From an uncultured Clostridia bacterium (lineage in GTDB: Bacteria > Bacillota > Clostridia > Christensenellales > Aristaeellaceae): a stretch of 21,022 bases of DNA. Location: NCBI GenBank assembly GCA_945877525.1, contig CAMDVP010000022.1, positions 1-21,022 on the forward strand. The letters run 5' to 3'. This document shows positions 6,719 to 14,407 of this stretch, one piece after another (position 1 is the first letter of the stretch; the number at the start of each line of letters is the position of its first letter). The notes under the pieces were generated by a model that ran no database searches, was not told the origin of the DNA, and was given only the letters and a program-made list of their open reading frames with translations. The position numbers were made by a program, and so were the translations under genes.

Positions 6719-7390
6719 TTATTCCTTTTCAAAGCGATATCCCACTCCCCGCAGTGTGGTGATCCGGTCGGCATAGGGGCCCAGCTGACGGCGCAAAAGC
6801 TTGATATGGGTGTCCAGCGTGCGGTCGTCGCCAAAGAAGTCGTAGCCCCAGACCTCGCTGATAAGCTTTTCCCGTGTCAGGGCAATGCCGCGGTTGCGCA
6901 CCATGTAGAACAGCAGATCGTATTCCTTGGGGCTCAAATCCAGCGCCTCGCCGGAAATAGTCACCCGCCTTGCGGTGAAGTCCACCACCAGGTCGCCAAT
7001 CACGACCTGCTCGGACGAGGCGGCAGGGGTGGCGGCGCTGCGCTTGAGGATGGCGCCCACCCGCATCATCAATTCCTTGGGAGAGAAGGGCTTGACCACA
7101 TAGTCGTCCACGCCCAGCTCAAACCCGTGAATGCGGTCGTACTCCTCGCCCCGGGCAGAGAGCATCAGCATGGGCACCTGGCTGGTCTTGCGGATTTCCC
7201 GGCAGGCGGAAAAGCCGTCCAGCTCGGGCATCATCACATCCATAATCACCAGGTCGTAGCGGTGGGCGCGGCACTTCTCCACCGCCTGCATGCCGTCGGC
7301 GGCCTCGTCCACCTCATAGCCCTCAAACACGGCGTATTTGCGAATCAGTTCACGGATGCGCTGCTCATCGTCCACAATCAGAAGGGTCAT
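6719..7390 (-). CDS. OmpR-family DNA-binding response regulator
   Basis: This 223-residue transcription regulator is paired with the kinase that follows it. The receiver domain is at 1-115: acidic DDE at 7-9, phospho-acceptor Asp51 in IMDVMMPELDG, and Lys100 in VVKPFSPKEL. The winged-helix DNA-binding domain is at about 128-223, with the family hallmarks LSPKEYDLL, REKLISEVWGYD and TLRGVGYRFE. The ATG at 7390 follows GAGGTGAT. An upstream in-frame GTG at 7417 lies in the promoter and is rejected. Its strong promoter (7408-7436) gives a 5' leader of only about a dozen bases. The PDZ gene lies 59 bases upstream on the same strand. Confidence 0.96.
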   Translation of the reverse strand: MTLLIVDDEQRIRELIRKYAVFEGYEVDEAADGMQAVEKCRAHRYDLVIMDVMMPELDGFSACREIRKTSQVPMLMLSARGEEYDRIHGFELGVDDYVVKPFSPKELMMRVGAILKRSAATPAASSEQVVIGDLVVDFTARRVTISGEALDLSPKEYDLLFYMVRNRGIALTREKLISEVWGYDFFGDDRTLDTHIKLLRRQLGPYADRITTLRGVGYRFEKE

Positions 7391-7407
7391 GCGATCACCT
7401 CGGCAAA

Positions 7408-7436
7408 AGTATAGCACGGGGAAGGAAACGTGTCAA
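7408..7436 (-). promoter_or_regulatory. Near-consensus promoter for the regulator-kinase pair
   Basis: On the minus strand, TTGACA (7436-7431), 17 bp, TATACT (7413-7408). This matches sigma-A consensus at eleven of twelve positions. It sits between the PDZ gene and the regulator, so the two-component genes can be transcribed without the PDZ gene. Confidence 0.8.
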
Positions 7437-7449
7437 AGCGGGAAATGAA

Positions 7450-7806
7450 CTATTGCACGGGAAGCGTCAGCGTCATGGACGCGCCGTCCCGCATAAGCCC
7501 CAGGCGCAGGGCTCCGCCTTCCGGCACATGCTGCAGCATGGCCTCCAGCTGGGCAATCTCTGTCAGGGACTCCCCGTCAGCCTCAGTGAGCAGGTCGCCG
7601 GGCTCGATGCCGGCGCGACAGGCCGGGCTGCGGTCGGTCACGGCCAGCACATAGATTCCGTCCTCCTCCTCCAGCAGCATCAGCCCCAGCTCGGTCATGC
7701 GGGAGGGCGGCGCGGCATTCTCCCGCGCAGGAGCGTACAGGAAAGCCAGGGACAGCCCCGCGGCGATCAGCGCAACTGCCATGATCAGAATCAACCGCTT
7801 CTCCAT
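7450..7806 (-). CDS. Small membrane-anchored PDZ-domain protein
   Basis: This is a 118-residue protein with one N-terminal membrane helix (residues 4-24) and a single PDZ domain (about 38-118) that would lie outside the cell. The PDZ hallmarks are clear: GIYVLAVTDRSPACRAGIEPGDLLTEADGES in two parts, meaning a carboxylate-binding strand followed by the SPA-x-AGI-x-GD turn of HtrA/RseP-type PDZ domains. No protease domain is attached. The ATG at 7806 follows GGAGGTGA; the more distal in-frame ATG at 7830 lacks a site. It precedes the regulator and kinase on the same strand, so it may present peptides to, or modulate, the sensor. That role is inference from position only. Confidence 0.8.
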   Translation of the reverse strand: MEKRLILIMAVALIAAGLSLAFLYAPARENAAPPSRMTELGLMLLEEEDGIYVLAVTDRSPACRAGIEPGDLLTEADGESLTEIAQLEAMLQHVPEGGALRLGLMRDGASMTLTLPVQ

Positions 7807-7883
7807 ACCGTCACCTCCGGGTGTATGCATGATAAACGCGAAAGGTGACGAATGTATGAACCCGCGCTGACAGGAAGCTGAAT

Positions 7884-7912
7884 TTGCGCTTTTTCTTCCG
7901 CTGTGCTATACT
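7884..7912 (+). promoter_or_regulatory. Promoter for the TraX-like gene
   Basis: TTGCGC at 7884-7889, 17 bp, TATACT at 7907-7912. The start codon is 33 bases downstream. It is divergent from the PDZ operon. Confidence 0.7.
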
Positions 7913-7944
7913 GTAACAATCTTCTGCAGGGAGGGATGCGCCGT

Positions 7945-8679
7945 ATGGAGGATCGCCGGAGCCTGGCAGGCAACACGGCCACGGGCGTACTCAAGCTGAT
8001 AGCCCTGGCGCTGATGCTTGTGGATCATGCGGGAAAGATGCTTTTCCCCGGCGTGCTGGAGATGCGCATGCTGGGGCGGATGGCCTTTCCCCTGTACTGC
8101 TGGTGCCTGGTGGTAGGCTTCCACTACACCCGCAGCGTGCCCAAATATCTTTTGCGCATTGGGCTGACGGGGCTGATTTCCCAGCCGCTGTACATGCTGG
8201 CTTTGAACCATACATGGCGGGAGCCCAATGTGTTCCTGACCCTTTTGCTGGGGCTGTGCGCCTTGTGGGGTATCCGGGAAAAAAGGTGGTACAGCCACCT
8301 GTGGGCCCCCGCGGCGGCGCTGGCGCTGGCGGTGACGCTGCACTGCGACTACGGCTGGAAGGGCGTACTGCTGATGCTTCTGCTGTACGCCGTGCAGGAT
8401 TCACGGGCAGGCATCGCAGCGGTGATGGTGTCTTTCTGCATGTTCTGGGGATCGGGCTCCATGGGGATTTCCTCCATTGCGGGCGTGACGCTGACGGGGC
8501 TGCCCACGCCCTTTGGCGAGCTGCTCGCCCCCTGGCTGCGGCTGCAGGCCCTGGCGGTGCTGGCCCTGCCGCTGATGCTGTGGCGCTGGAAAAGGGACGT
8601 ACGGCTGCCGGCCGTTGTAGGCTACGGCATCTATCCGGCGCATCTTTTGCTGCTGTGGGCGCTGGAGCAGCTGGTGTGA
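7945..8679 (+). CDS. TraX-family membrane protein (predicted acyltransferase)
   Basis: This 244-residue polytopic membrane protein has about seven or eight helices. It shows TraX-family features: LKLIALALMLVDHAGKM near residues 16-32, GRMAFPLYCW at 44-53, and a closing GYGIYPAHLLLLW. TraX of the F plasmid acetylates pilin. Chromosomal homologues are widespread in Firmicutes, where there is no F pilus and the acceptor is unknown. The ATG at 7945 was chosen because AGGGAGGG ends ten bases before it; the ATG at 7936 is too close to that site. It is monocistronic, with its own promoter and a gap before dapF. The family is recognised with good confidence; its substrate is not. Confidence 0.85.
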   Translation: MEDRRSLAGNTATGVLKLIALALMLVDHAGKMLFPGVLEMRMLGRMAFPLYCWCLVVGFHYTRSVPKYLLRIGLTGLISQPLYMLALNHTWREPNVFLTLLLGLCALWGIREKRWYSHLWAPAAALALAVTLHCDYGWKGVLLMLLLYAVQDSRAGIAAVMVSFCMFWGSGSMGISSIAGVTLTGLPTPFGELLAPWLRLQALAVLALPLMLWRWKRDVRLPAVVGYGIYPAHLLLLWALEQLV

Positions 8680-8695
8680 CGGGAATGGTTTTCTT

Positions 8696-8718
8696 TCCGT
8701 ATTTTGACGGATTTTTTG
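8696..8718 (+). terminator. Weak terminator candidate after the TraX-like gene
   Basis: TCCGT (8696-8700) pairs with ACGGA (8707-8711) around a 6-base loop and is followed by TTTTTTG. The stem is only 5 bp, so the hairpin is weak, but the T-run and position 17 bases after the stop fit. Confidence 0.4.
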
Positions 8719-8747
8719 TTTACGAAGCAGCCAAAATAGCTTATAAT
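8719..8747 (+). promoter_or_regulatory. Promoter for dapF-dapL
   Basis: A perfect -10 TATAAT lies at 8742-8747, 31 bases before dapF. The -35 is poor: TTTACG at 8719-8724 with 17 bp, or TTGTTT at 8717-8722 with 19 bp. Confidence 0.6.
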
Positions 8748-8778
8748 AAGGCGCAATCAAGCGGTAAGGAGCGAGGGT

Positions 8779-9615
8779 ATGCACTTTACGAAGATGCAGG
8801 GCATCGGCAACGACTATGTGTATGTCAACTGCTTTGAGGAAACCGTCCGGGATCCCGAGGCCCTGGCGGTGCGCATCAGCCGCCCCCACTTCGGCGTGGG
8901 CAGCGACGGGCTGGTTCTCATTGAGCCCAGCGATGTGGCCGACTTCGGCATGCGCATTTTCAACAGCGACGGCAGCGAGAGCGAGATGTGCGGCAACGCG
9001 ACCCGCTGCATCGGCAAATATGTCTATGAGCGGGGGCTGACCGACAAGACCGAGCTGACGCTGATGACCCGCGCGGGCCTGAAACAGCTACAGCTGCGGG
9101 CCCGCGGCGGCAAGGTGCATTCGGTGCGGGTGGATATGGGCTCGCCCGAGCTGGATCCGCGCCGGGTGCCGGTGGATCTGCCGGGAGAGATTGTGCTGGG
9201 TCACCGGCTGGATGTGGGCGGCATGATGTATGCCATTCACTGCGTGTCCATGGGCAACCCCCACTGCGTGATTTTCGTGCGCGACCCCGACGACGTTGAT
9301 CTGCCCATGGTGGGCCCGCTGATTGAAAACCACCGCATTTTCCCCAACAGAACGAACGTGGAATTTGTTACCGTGCGGGACAGGCAGCACCTGCGCATGC
9401 GGGTGTGGGAGCGCGGTGCTGGGGAAACCCTGGCCTGCGGCACCGGCGCCTGCGCGGCGCTGGTGGCCTCGGTGCTCACAGGCAAGGCCGACCGGGAGGC
9501 CGAGGTGCGGCTGAACGGCGGCGTATTGCAGATTGCCTGGTCCCCGGAGGACAACCATGTGTACAAGGAGGGCCCGGCGGAGTTTGTCTTTGACGGCGAG
9601 TGGCCCGAAGCGTAA
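8779..9615 (+). CDS. dapF: Diaminopimelate epimerase
   Basis: DapF interconverts LL- and meso-diaminopimelate, the last step before lysine and the source of the peptidoglycan cross-linking residue. The protein has 278 residues, normal length, and opens with the family signature MHFTKMQGIGNDYVYV. It carries the two catalytic cysteines in their motifs: Cys71 in EMCGNATRC and Cys220 in LACGTGACAA. The substrate-binding segments FNSDGSE (61-67), MGNPHCV (158-164) and NRTNVEF (190-196) are intact. The ATG at 8779 fits the family start. It is followed after 22 bases by dapL, which makes its substrate, so the two form a two-gene lysine/cell-wall operon. It uses the cofactor-free two-base cysteine mechanism. 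Confidence 0.97.
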   Translation: MHFTKMQGIGNDYVYVNCFEETVRDPEALAVRISRPHFGVGSDGLVLIEPSDVADFGMRIFNSDGSESEMCGNATRCIGKYVYERGLTDKTELTLMTRAGLKQLQLRARGGKVHSVRVDMGSPELDPRRVPVDLPGEIVLGHRLDVGGMMYAIHCVSMGNPHCVIFVRDPDDVDLPMVGPLIENHRIFPNRTNVEFVTVRDRQHLRMRVWERGAGETLACGTGACAALVASVLTGKADREAEVRLNGGVLQIAWSPEDNHVYKEGPAEFVFDGEWPEA

Positions 9616-9637
9616 GAAGTGCAAGGAGGAAGATACT

Positions 9638-10867
9638 GTGTTCCATATCAACGACAACTTTCAGAAGCTGCCCGGATCCTACCTTTTTGCGGAGATTGCC
9701 CGCCGGGTGAAGGAATACCAGCAGGCCCATCCCGACGCGGACATCATCCGCCTGGGCATTGGCGATGTGACCAAGCCCCTGGTACCCGCGGTGATCGACG
9801 CCATGCACAAGGCCGTGGAGGAAATGGGTCATGAGGAAACCTTCCGCGGCTATGGCCCGGACTTCGGCTATGATTTTCTGGTTAACGCCATCCGCGAGGG
9901 CGACTATGCCAGCCGGGGCATCAACCTGGCCTATGACGAGGTGTTTGTGTCCGATGGCGCCAAGTGCGACGTGGGCAATATCCAGGAGCTGTTCAGCGAC
10001 GACGCGGTGATCGCCGTCACCGACCCGGTGTATCCCGTCTATGTGGACAGCAACGCCATGGCCGGCCGCGCGGGCGATTATGTGAACGACAAGTGGGATC
10101 GCCTGGTATACCTGCCCTGCAACGCGGAAAACGGCTTTGTGCCGCCGCTGCCCGACAGGCCCGTGGACGTGATCTACCTGTGCTATCCCAACAATCCCTC
10201 CGGCACCGTGCTGACGAAGGAACAGCTCAAGCCCTTCGTGGACTGGGCAAAGGAAAACGGCGCGCTGATTATCTATGACGCGGCGTACCGCGCCTTCATC
10301 ACCACCCCGGATATCCCCCTGAGCATCTATGAGGTGGAGGGCGCCCGGGAGGTGGCCATCGAGTGCTGTTCCTTCAGCAAAACAGCGGGCTTCACCGGCA
10401 CCCGCTGCGCTTACATGGTGATTCCCCATGAGGTGTGCGGGCTGGACGCTGCGGGCAACCGTGTGAGCATGAACGCCCTTTGGAAGCGCCGCATGGCCAC
10501 CAAGTTCAACGGCGTGTGCTACCCCGTGCAGCGCGCCGCCGCGGCGGTTTACACCCCCGAAGGGCAAAGGCAGATCAAGGAAGTCATCGCCGCCTATCTG
10601 GAAAACGCGCGGATGATCCGCGAAAGCCTGACCGCTCAGGGCTTTACCGTCTTTGGTGGGGTGGACGCGCCCTACATCTGGCTGAAGGTGCCCGGCGGCA
10701 TGACCAGCTGGGAGTTCTTCGACCTTTTGCTGGACAAATGCCGCATTGTGGGCACGCCGGGCTCGGGCTTTGGCCCCAGCGGCGAGGGGTACTTCCGTCT
10801 GACCGCCTTCAACACCCTCGAAAAGACCAGGCAAGCCATGGCCCGCATCGGCAATCTGAAGCTGTAA
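9638..10867 (+). CDS. dapL: LL-diaminopimelate aminotransferase
   Basis: DapL is a PLP enzyme that converts tetrahydrodipicolinate plus glutamate directly to LL-diaminopimelate, bypassing the succinyl or acetyl branches of lysine synthesis. The protein has 409 residues, as usual for the family. It starts with FHINDNFQKLPGSYLF and shows LGIGDVTKPL, the CYPNNPSGT loop and the PLP lysine Lys248 in SFSKTAGFTGTR, all DapL-typical fold-type I aminotransferase features. The start is a GTG at 9638 with AAGGAGGA at 9624-9631; the frame stays open upstream into dapF but that part is overlap noise. Its stop TAA abuts a 159 bp inverted-repeat element. Confidence 0.96.
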   Translation: MFHINDNFQKLPGSYLFAEIARRVKEYQQAHPDADIIRLGIGDVTKPLVPAVIDAMHKAVEEMGHEETFRGYGPDFGYDFLVNAIREGDYASRGINLAYDEVFVSDGAKCDVGNIQELFSDDAVIAVTDPVYPVYVDSNAMAGRAGDYVNDKWDRLVYLPCNAENGFVPPLPDRPVDVIYLCYPNNPSGTVLTKEQLKPFVDWAKENGALIIYDAAYRAFITTPDIPLSIYEVEGAREVAIECCSFSKTAGFTGTRCAYMVIPHEVCGLDAAGNRVSMNALWKRRMATKFNGVCYPVQRAAAAVYTPEGQRQIKEVIAAYLENARMIRESLTAQGFTVFGGVDAPYIWLKVPGGMTSWEFFDLLLDKCRIVGTPGSGFGPSGEGYFRLTAFNTLEKTRQAMARIGNLKL

Positions 10868-11026
10868 TACTTTTCTCAAGTGAAAATGGCACAAGATACG
10901 AAGCGAATTTCTCGTGCCGGCTAACGGGAATGGAACGAGGCGTAGCAGCGCTACGGTGAGTGGAATGACCGGACGCCTGAATGGAAAAGGCGCGAGTAGA
11001 TGTGTCAGTTGAATTTGAGAATAGTA
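10868..11026. mobile_element. 159 bp inverted-repeat element (MITE-like), copy 1
   Basis: The left end TACTTTTCTCAA and right end TTGAGAATAGTA are inverted repeats, and TAA flanks both sides (10865-10867, which is the dapL stop, and 11027-11029). A second copy of the same length lies at 17474-17632 in the opposite orientation. By hand alignment of one against the reverse complement of the other I count about 15 mismatches and no gaps. An internal hairpin CGTAGC-AGC-GCTACG lies at 10941-10955. There is no real coding frame. It looks like a non-autonomous element moved by a transposase encoded elsewhere. Confidence 0.8.
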
Positions 11027-11089
11027 TAAGAGAAAAAACAGGCTCCCGATGCAAGATAGCATCAGGCAGATCATCAGCCCATAGGAAAA

Positions 11090-11122
11090 GTCGGAAGGAT
11101 CGTGATCCTTCCGACTTTTTTT
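11090..11122. terminator. Bidirectional terminator between dapL and the DUF389 gene
   Basis: An 11 bp perfect stem (11090-11100 with 11105-11115) and loop CGTG, followed by seven Ts on the plus strand and TTTTCC on the minus strand. It serves the converging dapL and DUF389 genes. The rest of the gap (11123-11205) holds only short imperfect palindromes, such as CAGGA-ATC-TCCTG near 11184. Confidence 0.88.
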
Positions 11123-11205
11123 CCGGCGGATGGCGCCGCCGCGGGAGAAAGGCCAACGGAGCGAGCCCTTCTCGCAGGATAGCAGGAATCTCCTGATCTT
11201 TCCCT

Positions 11206-12234
11206 TCAGGGCTGGTTCAGCACAATCTCTACCGTGTCTACCAGGGGATACCGCTGCTTCAGCCACTGGGTTAGGGTATCCTGCCGCTCCGGGGTCAGGG
11301 GCTCGCGAAGGGTTACCGTCAGGCGGTCGCCATAGCAGGCGCTGCCATCCTCGTAGGTATAGCCTGACTGCAGGGCAATGCGGTCAATCTGCGGGAACAG
11401 CAGCATGGCCTCATCCCCAAGGGCCTGCATCTGCGACACGGCCTGATCCTCAAAGCCGGTGATGTCGTCCTTTTCCACCAGCCGCGCCGCGAAGAAGATG
11501 CTGGGCAGCAGGATAATCACCGTCATCACAGCGATGCGGCGCTTCACCTTCTTGCGGGCGCTCTCGTGCAATACGGTATGACGGGGCACCTTGAGCACCA
11601 TCAGCACCAGCACGGAGGCCAGACAGATGAAGTAGGTGTTGAGCATGAACAGGTAGAACGCGCCGAAGAAATAGGCGTACTGCCTGCTAGCCAGCCCGTA
11701 GCCCGCGGTGCACAGCGGGGGCATCAGCGCCGTAGCAATGGCCACGCCGGGGATAACGTTGTTGGCCTTGTCCTTTCGTGTGGAGCCGATGCAGCCTGCC
11801 AGGCCGCCGCAAAAGGCGATGAGCACATCCCAGATGGTGGGCTGGGTGCGCGCCAGCAGCTCCGAGGTGGAGCTGGAGATGGGCGTGATGCTGAAATACA
11901 GGGTGGAGGTCAGCAGGCTGATGACAATCTGTAAAAGAAAACCGAAGAAATAATGCCGGACAATCTGCCCGTTGCCCGAGGCCAGGCCGTAGGCAACGGC
12001 AATGATGCTGCCCATGAGGGGCGAAATCAGCATTGCGCCGATAATCACGGCGGTGGAGTTCATGTTCAGGCCGATGGAGGCAATGAGGATGGCCAGAATC
12101 AGCACGCACATGTTGGTGCCCTGGATGGATGCGCCGTCTACCAGCCGCGATTTGATTTCTTCCTGGGAGGCCGTGTCGCTGCTGAGGGAAAACGCATCGC
12201 CAAACAGTTTTTTGATACCCGCCTTCAGGGTCAT
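11206..12234 (-). CDS. DUF389-family membrane protein
   Basis: This is a 342-residue membrane protein of unknown function. It has the DUF389 core with about six or seven helices (42-58, 62-85, 97-115, 137-150, 160-178, 188-215, 234-252). The helix motif LNMNSTAVIIGAMLISPLMG is the family's best-known segment, and NNVIPGVAIATALMPPLC is also conserved. A soluble C-terminal part of about 85 residues (258-342) follows. Family members occur in bacteria and archaea and are suspected transporters, but no substrate is established. It lies 23 bases after the small alarmone synthetase in the same orientation and presumably shares its transcript. That pairing is the only functional clue here. Confidence 0.88.
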   Translation of the reverse strand: MTLKAGIKKLFGDAFSLSSDTASQEEIKSRLVDGASIQGTNMCVLILAILIASIGLNMNSTAVIIGAMLISPLMGSIIAVAYGLASGNGQIVRHYFFGFLLQIVISLLTSTLYFSITPISSSTSELLARTQPTIWDVLIAFCGGLAGCIGSTRKDKANNVIPGVAIATALMPPLCTAGYGLASRQYAYFFGAFYLFMLNTYFICLASVLVLMVLKVPRHTVLHESARKKVKRRIAVMTVIILLPSIFFAARLVEKDDITGFEDQAVSQMQALGDEAMLLFPQIDRIALQSGYTYEDGSACYGDRLTVTLREPLTPERQDTLTQWLKQRYPLVDTVEIVLNQP

Positions 12235-12257
12235 GGTTTATGCCTTCTTCCGCAAAT

Positions 12258-12971
12258 TCATCCGTTGTCGGACATATCAGTTGGCGCTTCGCCTTCGATG
12301 GCGTGGCGCAGCGCGTCCATGCGCTGGTCAAGCTCTGCGCTCAGGCGGGCGCACAGCGCCAGCTCCGAGGCCATTTCCTCCGTCATGCACCGGTCCTTCT
12401 TGTAGCGCAGCTGATGCTCCAGGCTGGCCCAGCAGTTCATGGCGATGGTGCGCAGCTGCACCTCTACCTTCATGCTGCGCTTCTCATCCGCCAGGAAGAT
12501 CGGGATGGCCACAATCAGGTGCAGGCTCCGGTAGCCGCTGGGCTTGGGATGGGTGATGTAGTCCTTCCGGTCAATCAGCGTCACGTCGTCCTGCTTGAGA
12601 AACGCTTCCGCCAGCATCCACACATCCTCCGGAAACGCGCAGACCACCCGCACTCCAGCCACATCGTTCAGCCGCTCCTCGATGGCGTCGATGGACAGGG
12701 GTACCTCCTTGCGCTGCAGCTTTTCCTTGATGCTTTGGGGAGACTTGAGCCGGGTACGGATGCTGCTGATGGGATTGCGGTCGTGCTGCAGGGAATACTC
12801 CTCGTTCAACACGTTGAACTTGGTTTCCACCTCCATCATGGCGCAGCGGTAATAAGCCATCAGCCGGATAAACTTCTCAGACTTCTGGTAGAGCCAGTCC
12901 ATGGCCTCCGAATCCGTCATGGACTGGATTCTCTCACGGATCAGATACCCTTCCTGTCGCTCGTCCTTCAT
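12258..12971 (-). CDS. Small alarmone synthetase (RelA/SpoT synthetase domain, RelQ/YjbM-like)
   Basis: This 237-residue protein is predicted to transfer pyrophosphate from ATP to GTP or GDP to make (p)ppGpp. It has only the synthetase domain, with no HD hydrolase and no TGS/ACT regulatory part, as in RelQ/RelP proteins. The motifs are RLKSPQSIKEKLQRK (74-88), DVAGVRVVC (103-111), DYITHPKPSGYRSLHL (137-152) and VEVQLRTIAMNCWASLEHQL (169-188) with the catalytic Glu170 region. The C-terminal helical tail fits the oligomerising region of RelQ. The ATG follows AAAGGAG, and a near-consensus promoter sits at 13030-13058. DUF389 lies directly downstream. The organism presumably has a long RelA elsewhere. 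Confidence 0.93.
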   Translation of the reverse strand: MKDERQEGYLIRERIQSMTDSEAMDWLYQKSEKFIRLMAYYRCAMMEVETKFNVLNEEYSLQHDRNPISSIRTRLKSPQSIKEKLQRKEVPLSIDAIEERLNDVAGVRVVCAFPEDVWMLAEAFLKQDDVTLIDRKDYITHPKPSGYRSLHLIVAIPIFLADEKRSMKVEVQLRTIAMNCWASLEHQLRYKKDRCMTEEMASELALCARLSAELDQRMDALRHAIEGEAPTDMSDNG

Positions 12972-13029
12972 GCACAGACTCCTTTCTTTAAAATATAATC
13001 ATGAACAGACGCTTCCGTACACATGGATT

Positions 13030-13058
13030 ATTATATATGTTTTTATGACATTGTTCAA
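13030..13058 (-). promoter_or_regulatory. Promoter for the alarmone synthetase-DUF389 operon
   Basis: On the minus strand, TTGAAC (13058-13053), 17 bp, TATAAT (13035-13030). The -35 overlaps the stop codon of the upstream GGDEF gene. The 5' leader is about 50 bases. Confidence 0.75.
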
Positions 13059-14368
13059 CGGTTTTCCGGGGTAGATGCTTTCTTCTGACCGGCCTTCTGC
13101 TCCTGCTTGCAGCTATACATGGCCCGATCCGCCCGGGAAAACAACTCCTCCGTATCCGTATCCGTCGTATGGCGGAGGGCGTAGCCATAGGCAAGGCTCA
13201 GCCGTGCGTTCCTATCGCTGCCGTGGTTATGCCGCGCCAAAGCCCGTTGGAGGCTTCGAAGGGCAGCCATGATCGCGGGGTTCTCCTGGCCGGCGGCAAT
13301 CACGGCAAACTCATCGCCGCCGATACGGTAGCACTGTCCGATGGCGCAAAAGGCCTCCTGAATCAGGCCCGCGGCCGTGCAGATGATGCCGTCGCCCGCC
13401 TGATGGCCGTAGTGATCGTTGGTCCACTTCAGGTTGTTTACGTCAAGAATCACATAGCACAGGACGGGGGCGTCCGCCAGAGCCTGCTGATCCCGCTGAA
13501 AGGCGTTGCGGTTCAGCAAGCCGGACAAGGCGTCGGTATATGCGAGATTCATGTAGAAATCCGCCCGCAGCTGGTTTTTATAGAACGCTGCCATCCTGTT
13601 CAGAAACAGGCGGATCAGCGAACAGATCAGGCAGACCAGCCCCAGGGAAAGGAAGATGGCATACATGTCGGAATCCGAGAACAGAAACATCACCACGGAC
13701 AGTGCTGCAAAGCAGAAAAACAACAGCATGCCCGGAGCAATCCGCTTCTGCCGCTTTCTGTCCCTGACGCTGCTGATGATGACAAAAAAGCAGACGATGA
13801 GAATCAGCACATGATGCACTGCGAGGGACACCAAATACACCCACGTTGGAACCTTGACCATGACCAGCAGCAGGAAGCAGGCGAAATTGGCCAGGAAGAG
13901 CCAGCGCATGGTCTGGAATACGGTGCTGGGGTAAAGAAGATTGATGCTGTCCGCCAGCAGCACGGGCATCATCAGAAAGGCCATGAAGGAGAGGAGTGCC
14001 GCCGCATCGACGCAGCCGGTGAGCATCAGCCTCAGCTTGGAATCGGTAAACAGCCATACGCCGCAGTCCAGCACAAAGACCCCAAAGGTGATGCAGGCGC
14101 GAATCAGCCTGTCCTCCTCAGGCACGCTTCGCCGCATGGCCGCGCCGAAATACAGGATGGCGCCGCTGACCACCAGCGTAAAGGAGCAGAAGAGCATCAC
14201 CGGAAAGACAGACACCGCCTCCCACAGATGGGAAACGTCCATATCCGCGGGCTGCGAGCTGGGCAGGGCCGGAAACCCCGTGAAGGCGCAAAGCGCAAAG
14301 CAAAGCACAGCCAGCGCCAGAATAGACGCGTAGCTTAGCCTGACAGCCTGAGCCGTCCTTTGCTGCAT
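13055..14368 (-). CDS. Membrane diguanylate cyclase (GGDEF domain)
   Basis: This 437-residue protein is predicted to make cyclic di-GMP from two GTP. About eight hydrophobic segments occupy residues 11-262 as a membrane sensor region with no recognised domain name. A complete GGDEF domain follows (about 272-428): metal-binding Asp309 in YVILDVNNLKWTNDHYGH, and an intact RIGGDEFAV active site (348-356). The product-inhibition I-site (RxxD five residues before GGDEF) is absent, since FCAIGQ stands there. No EAL domain is attached. A purine-rich AAGGAG lies 14 bases before the ATG, rather far, so the start is less certain. It follows the MFS gene by 39 bases and is probably co-transcribed with it. 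Confidence 0.92.
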   Translation of the reverse strand: MQQRTAQAVRLSYASILALAVLCFALCAFTGFPALPSSQPADMDVSHLWEAVSVFPVMLFCSFTLVVSGAILYFGAAMRRSVPEEDRLIRACITFGVFVLDCGVWLFTDSKLRLMLTGCVDAAALLSFMAFLMMPVLLADSINLLYPSTVFQTMRWLFLANFACFLLLVMVKVPTWVYLVSLAVHHVLILIVCFFVIISSVRDRKRQKRIAPGMLLFFCFAALSVVMFLFSDSDMYAIFLSLGLVCLICSLIRLFLNRMAAFYKNQLRADFYMNLAYTDALSGLLNRNAFQRDQQALADAPVLCYVILDVNNLKWTNDHYGHQAGDGIICTAAGLIQEAFCAIGQCYRIGGDEFAVIAAGQENPAIMAALRSLQRALARHNHGSDRNARLSLAYGYALRHTTDTDTEELFSRADRAMYSCKQEQKAGQKKASTPENR

Positions 14369-14407
14369 GCGGCCCGCTCATCTCCTTGATCGGTTGATTT
14401 TCGTCGC

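Noticed and set aside
5383..6762. Long plus-strand frame opposite the histidine kinase
   Set aside because: The minus strand encodes an intact kinase with every motif; the plus-strand product has none.
6697..6834. Longer N-terminus for the histidine kinase
   Set aside because: It would overlap the end of the response regulator in another frame and adds no kinase-like sequence.
10981..11196. Small ORF starting inside the 159 bp element (MEKARVDV...)
   Set aside because: It begins in the repeat and crosses the terminator hairpin; the same start appears in reverse at the second element, so it is repeat-derived.
9476..11266. Long minus-strand frame opposite dapF-dapL
   Set aside because: Same antisense artefact; it also runs through the inverted-repeat element and terminator.
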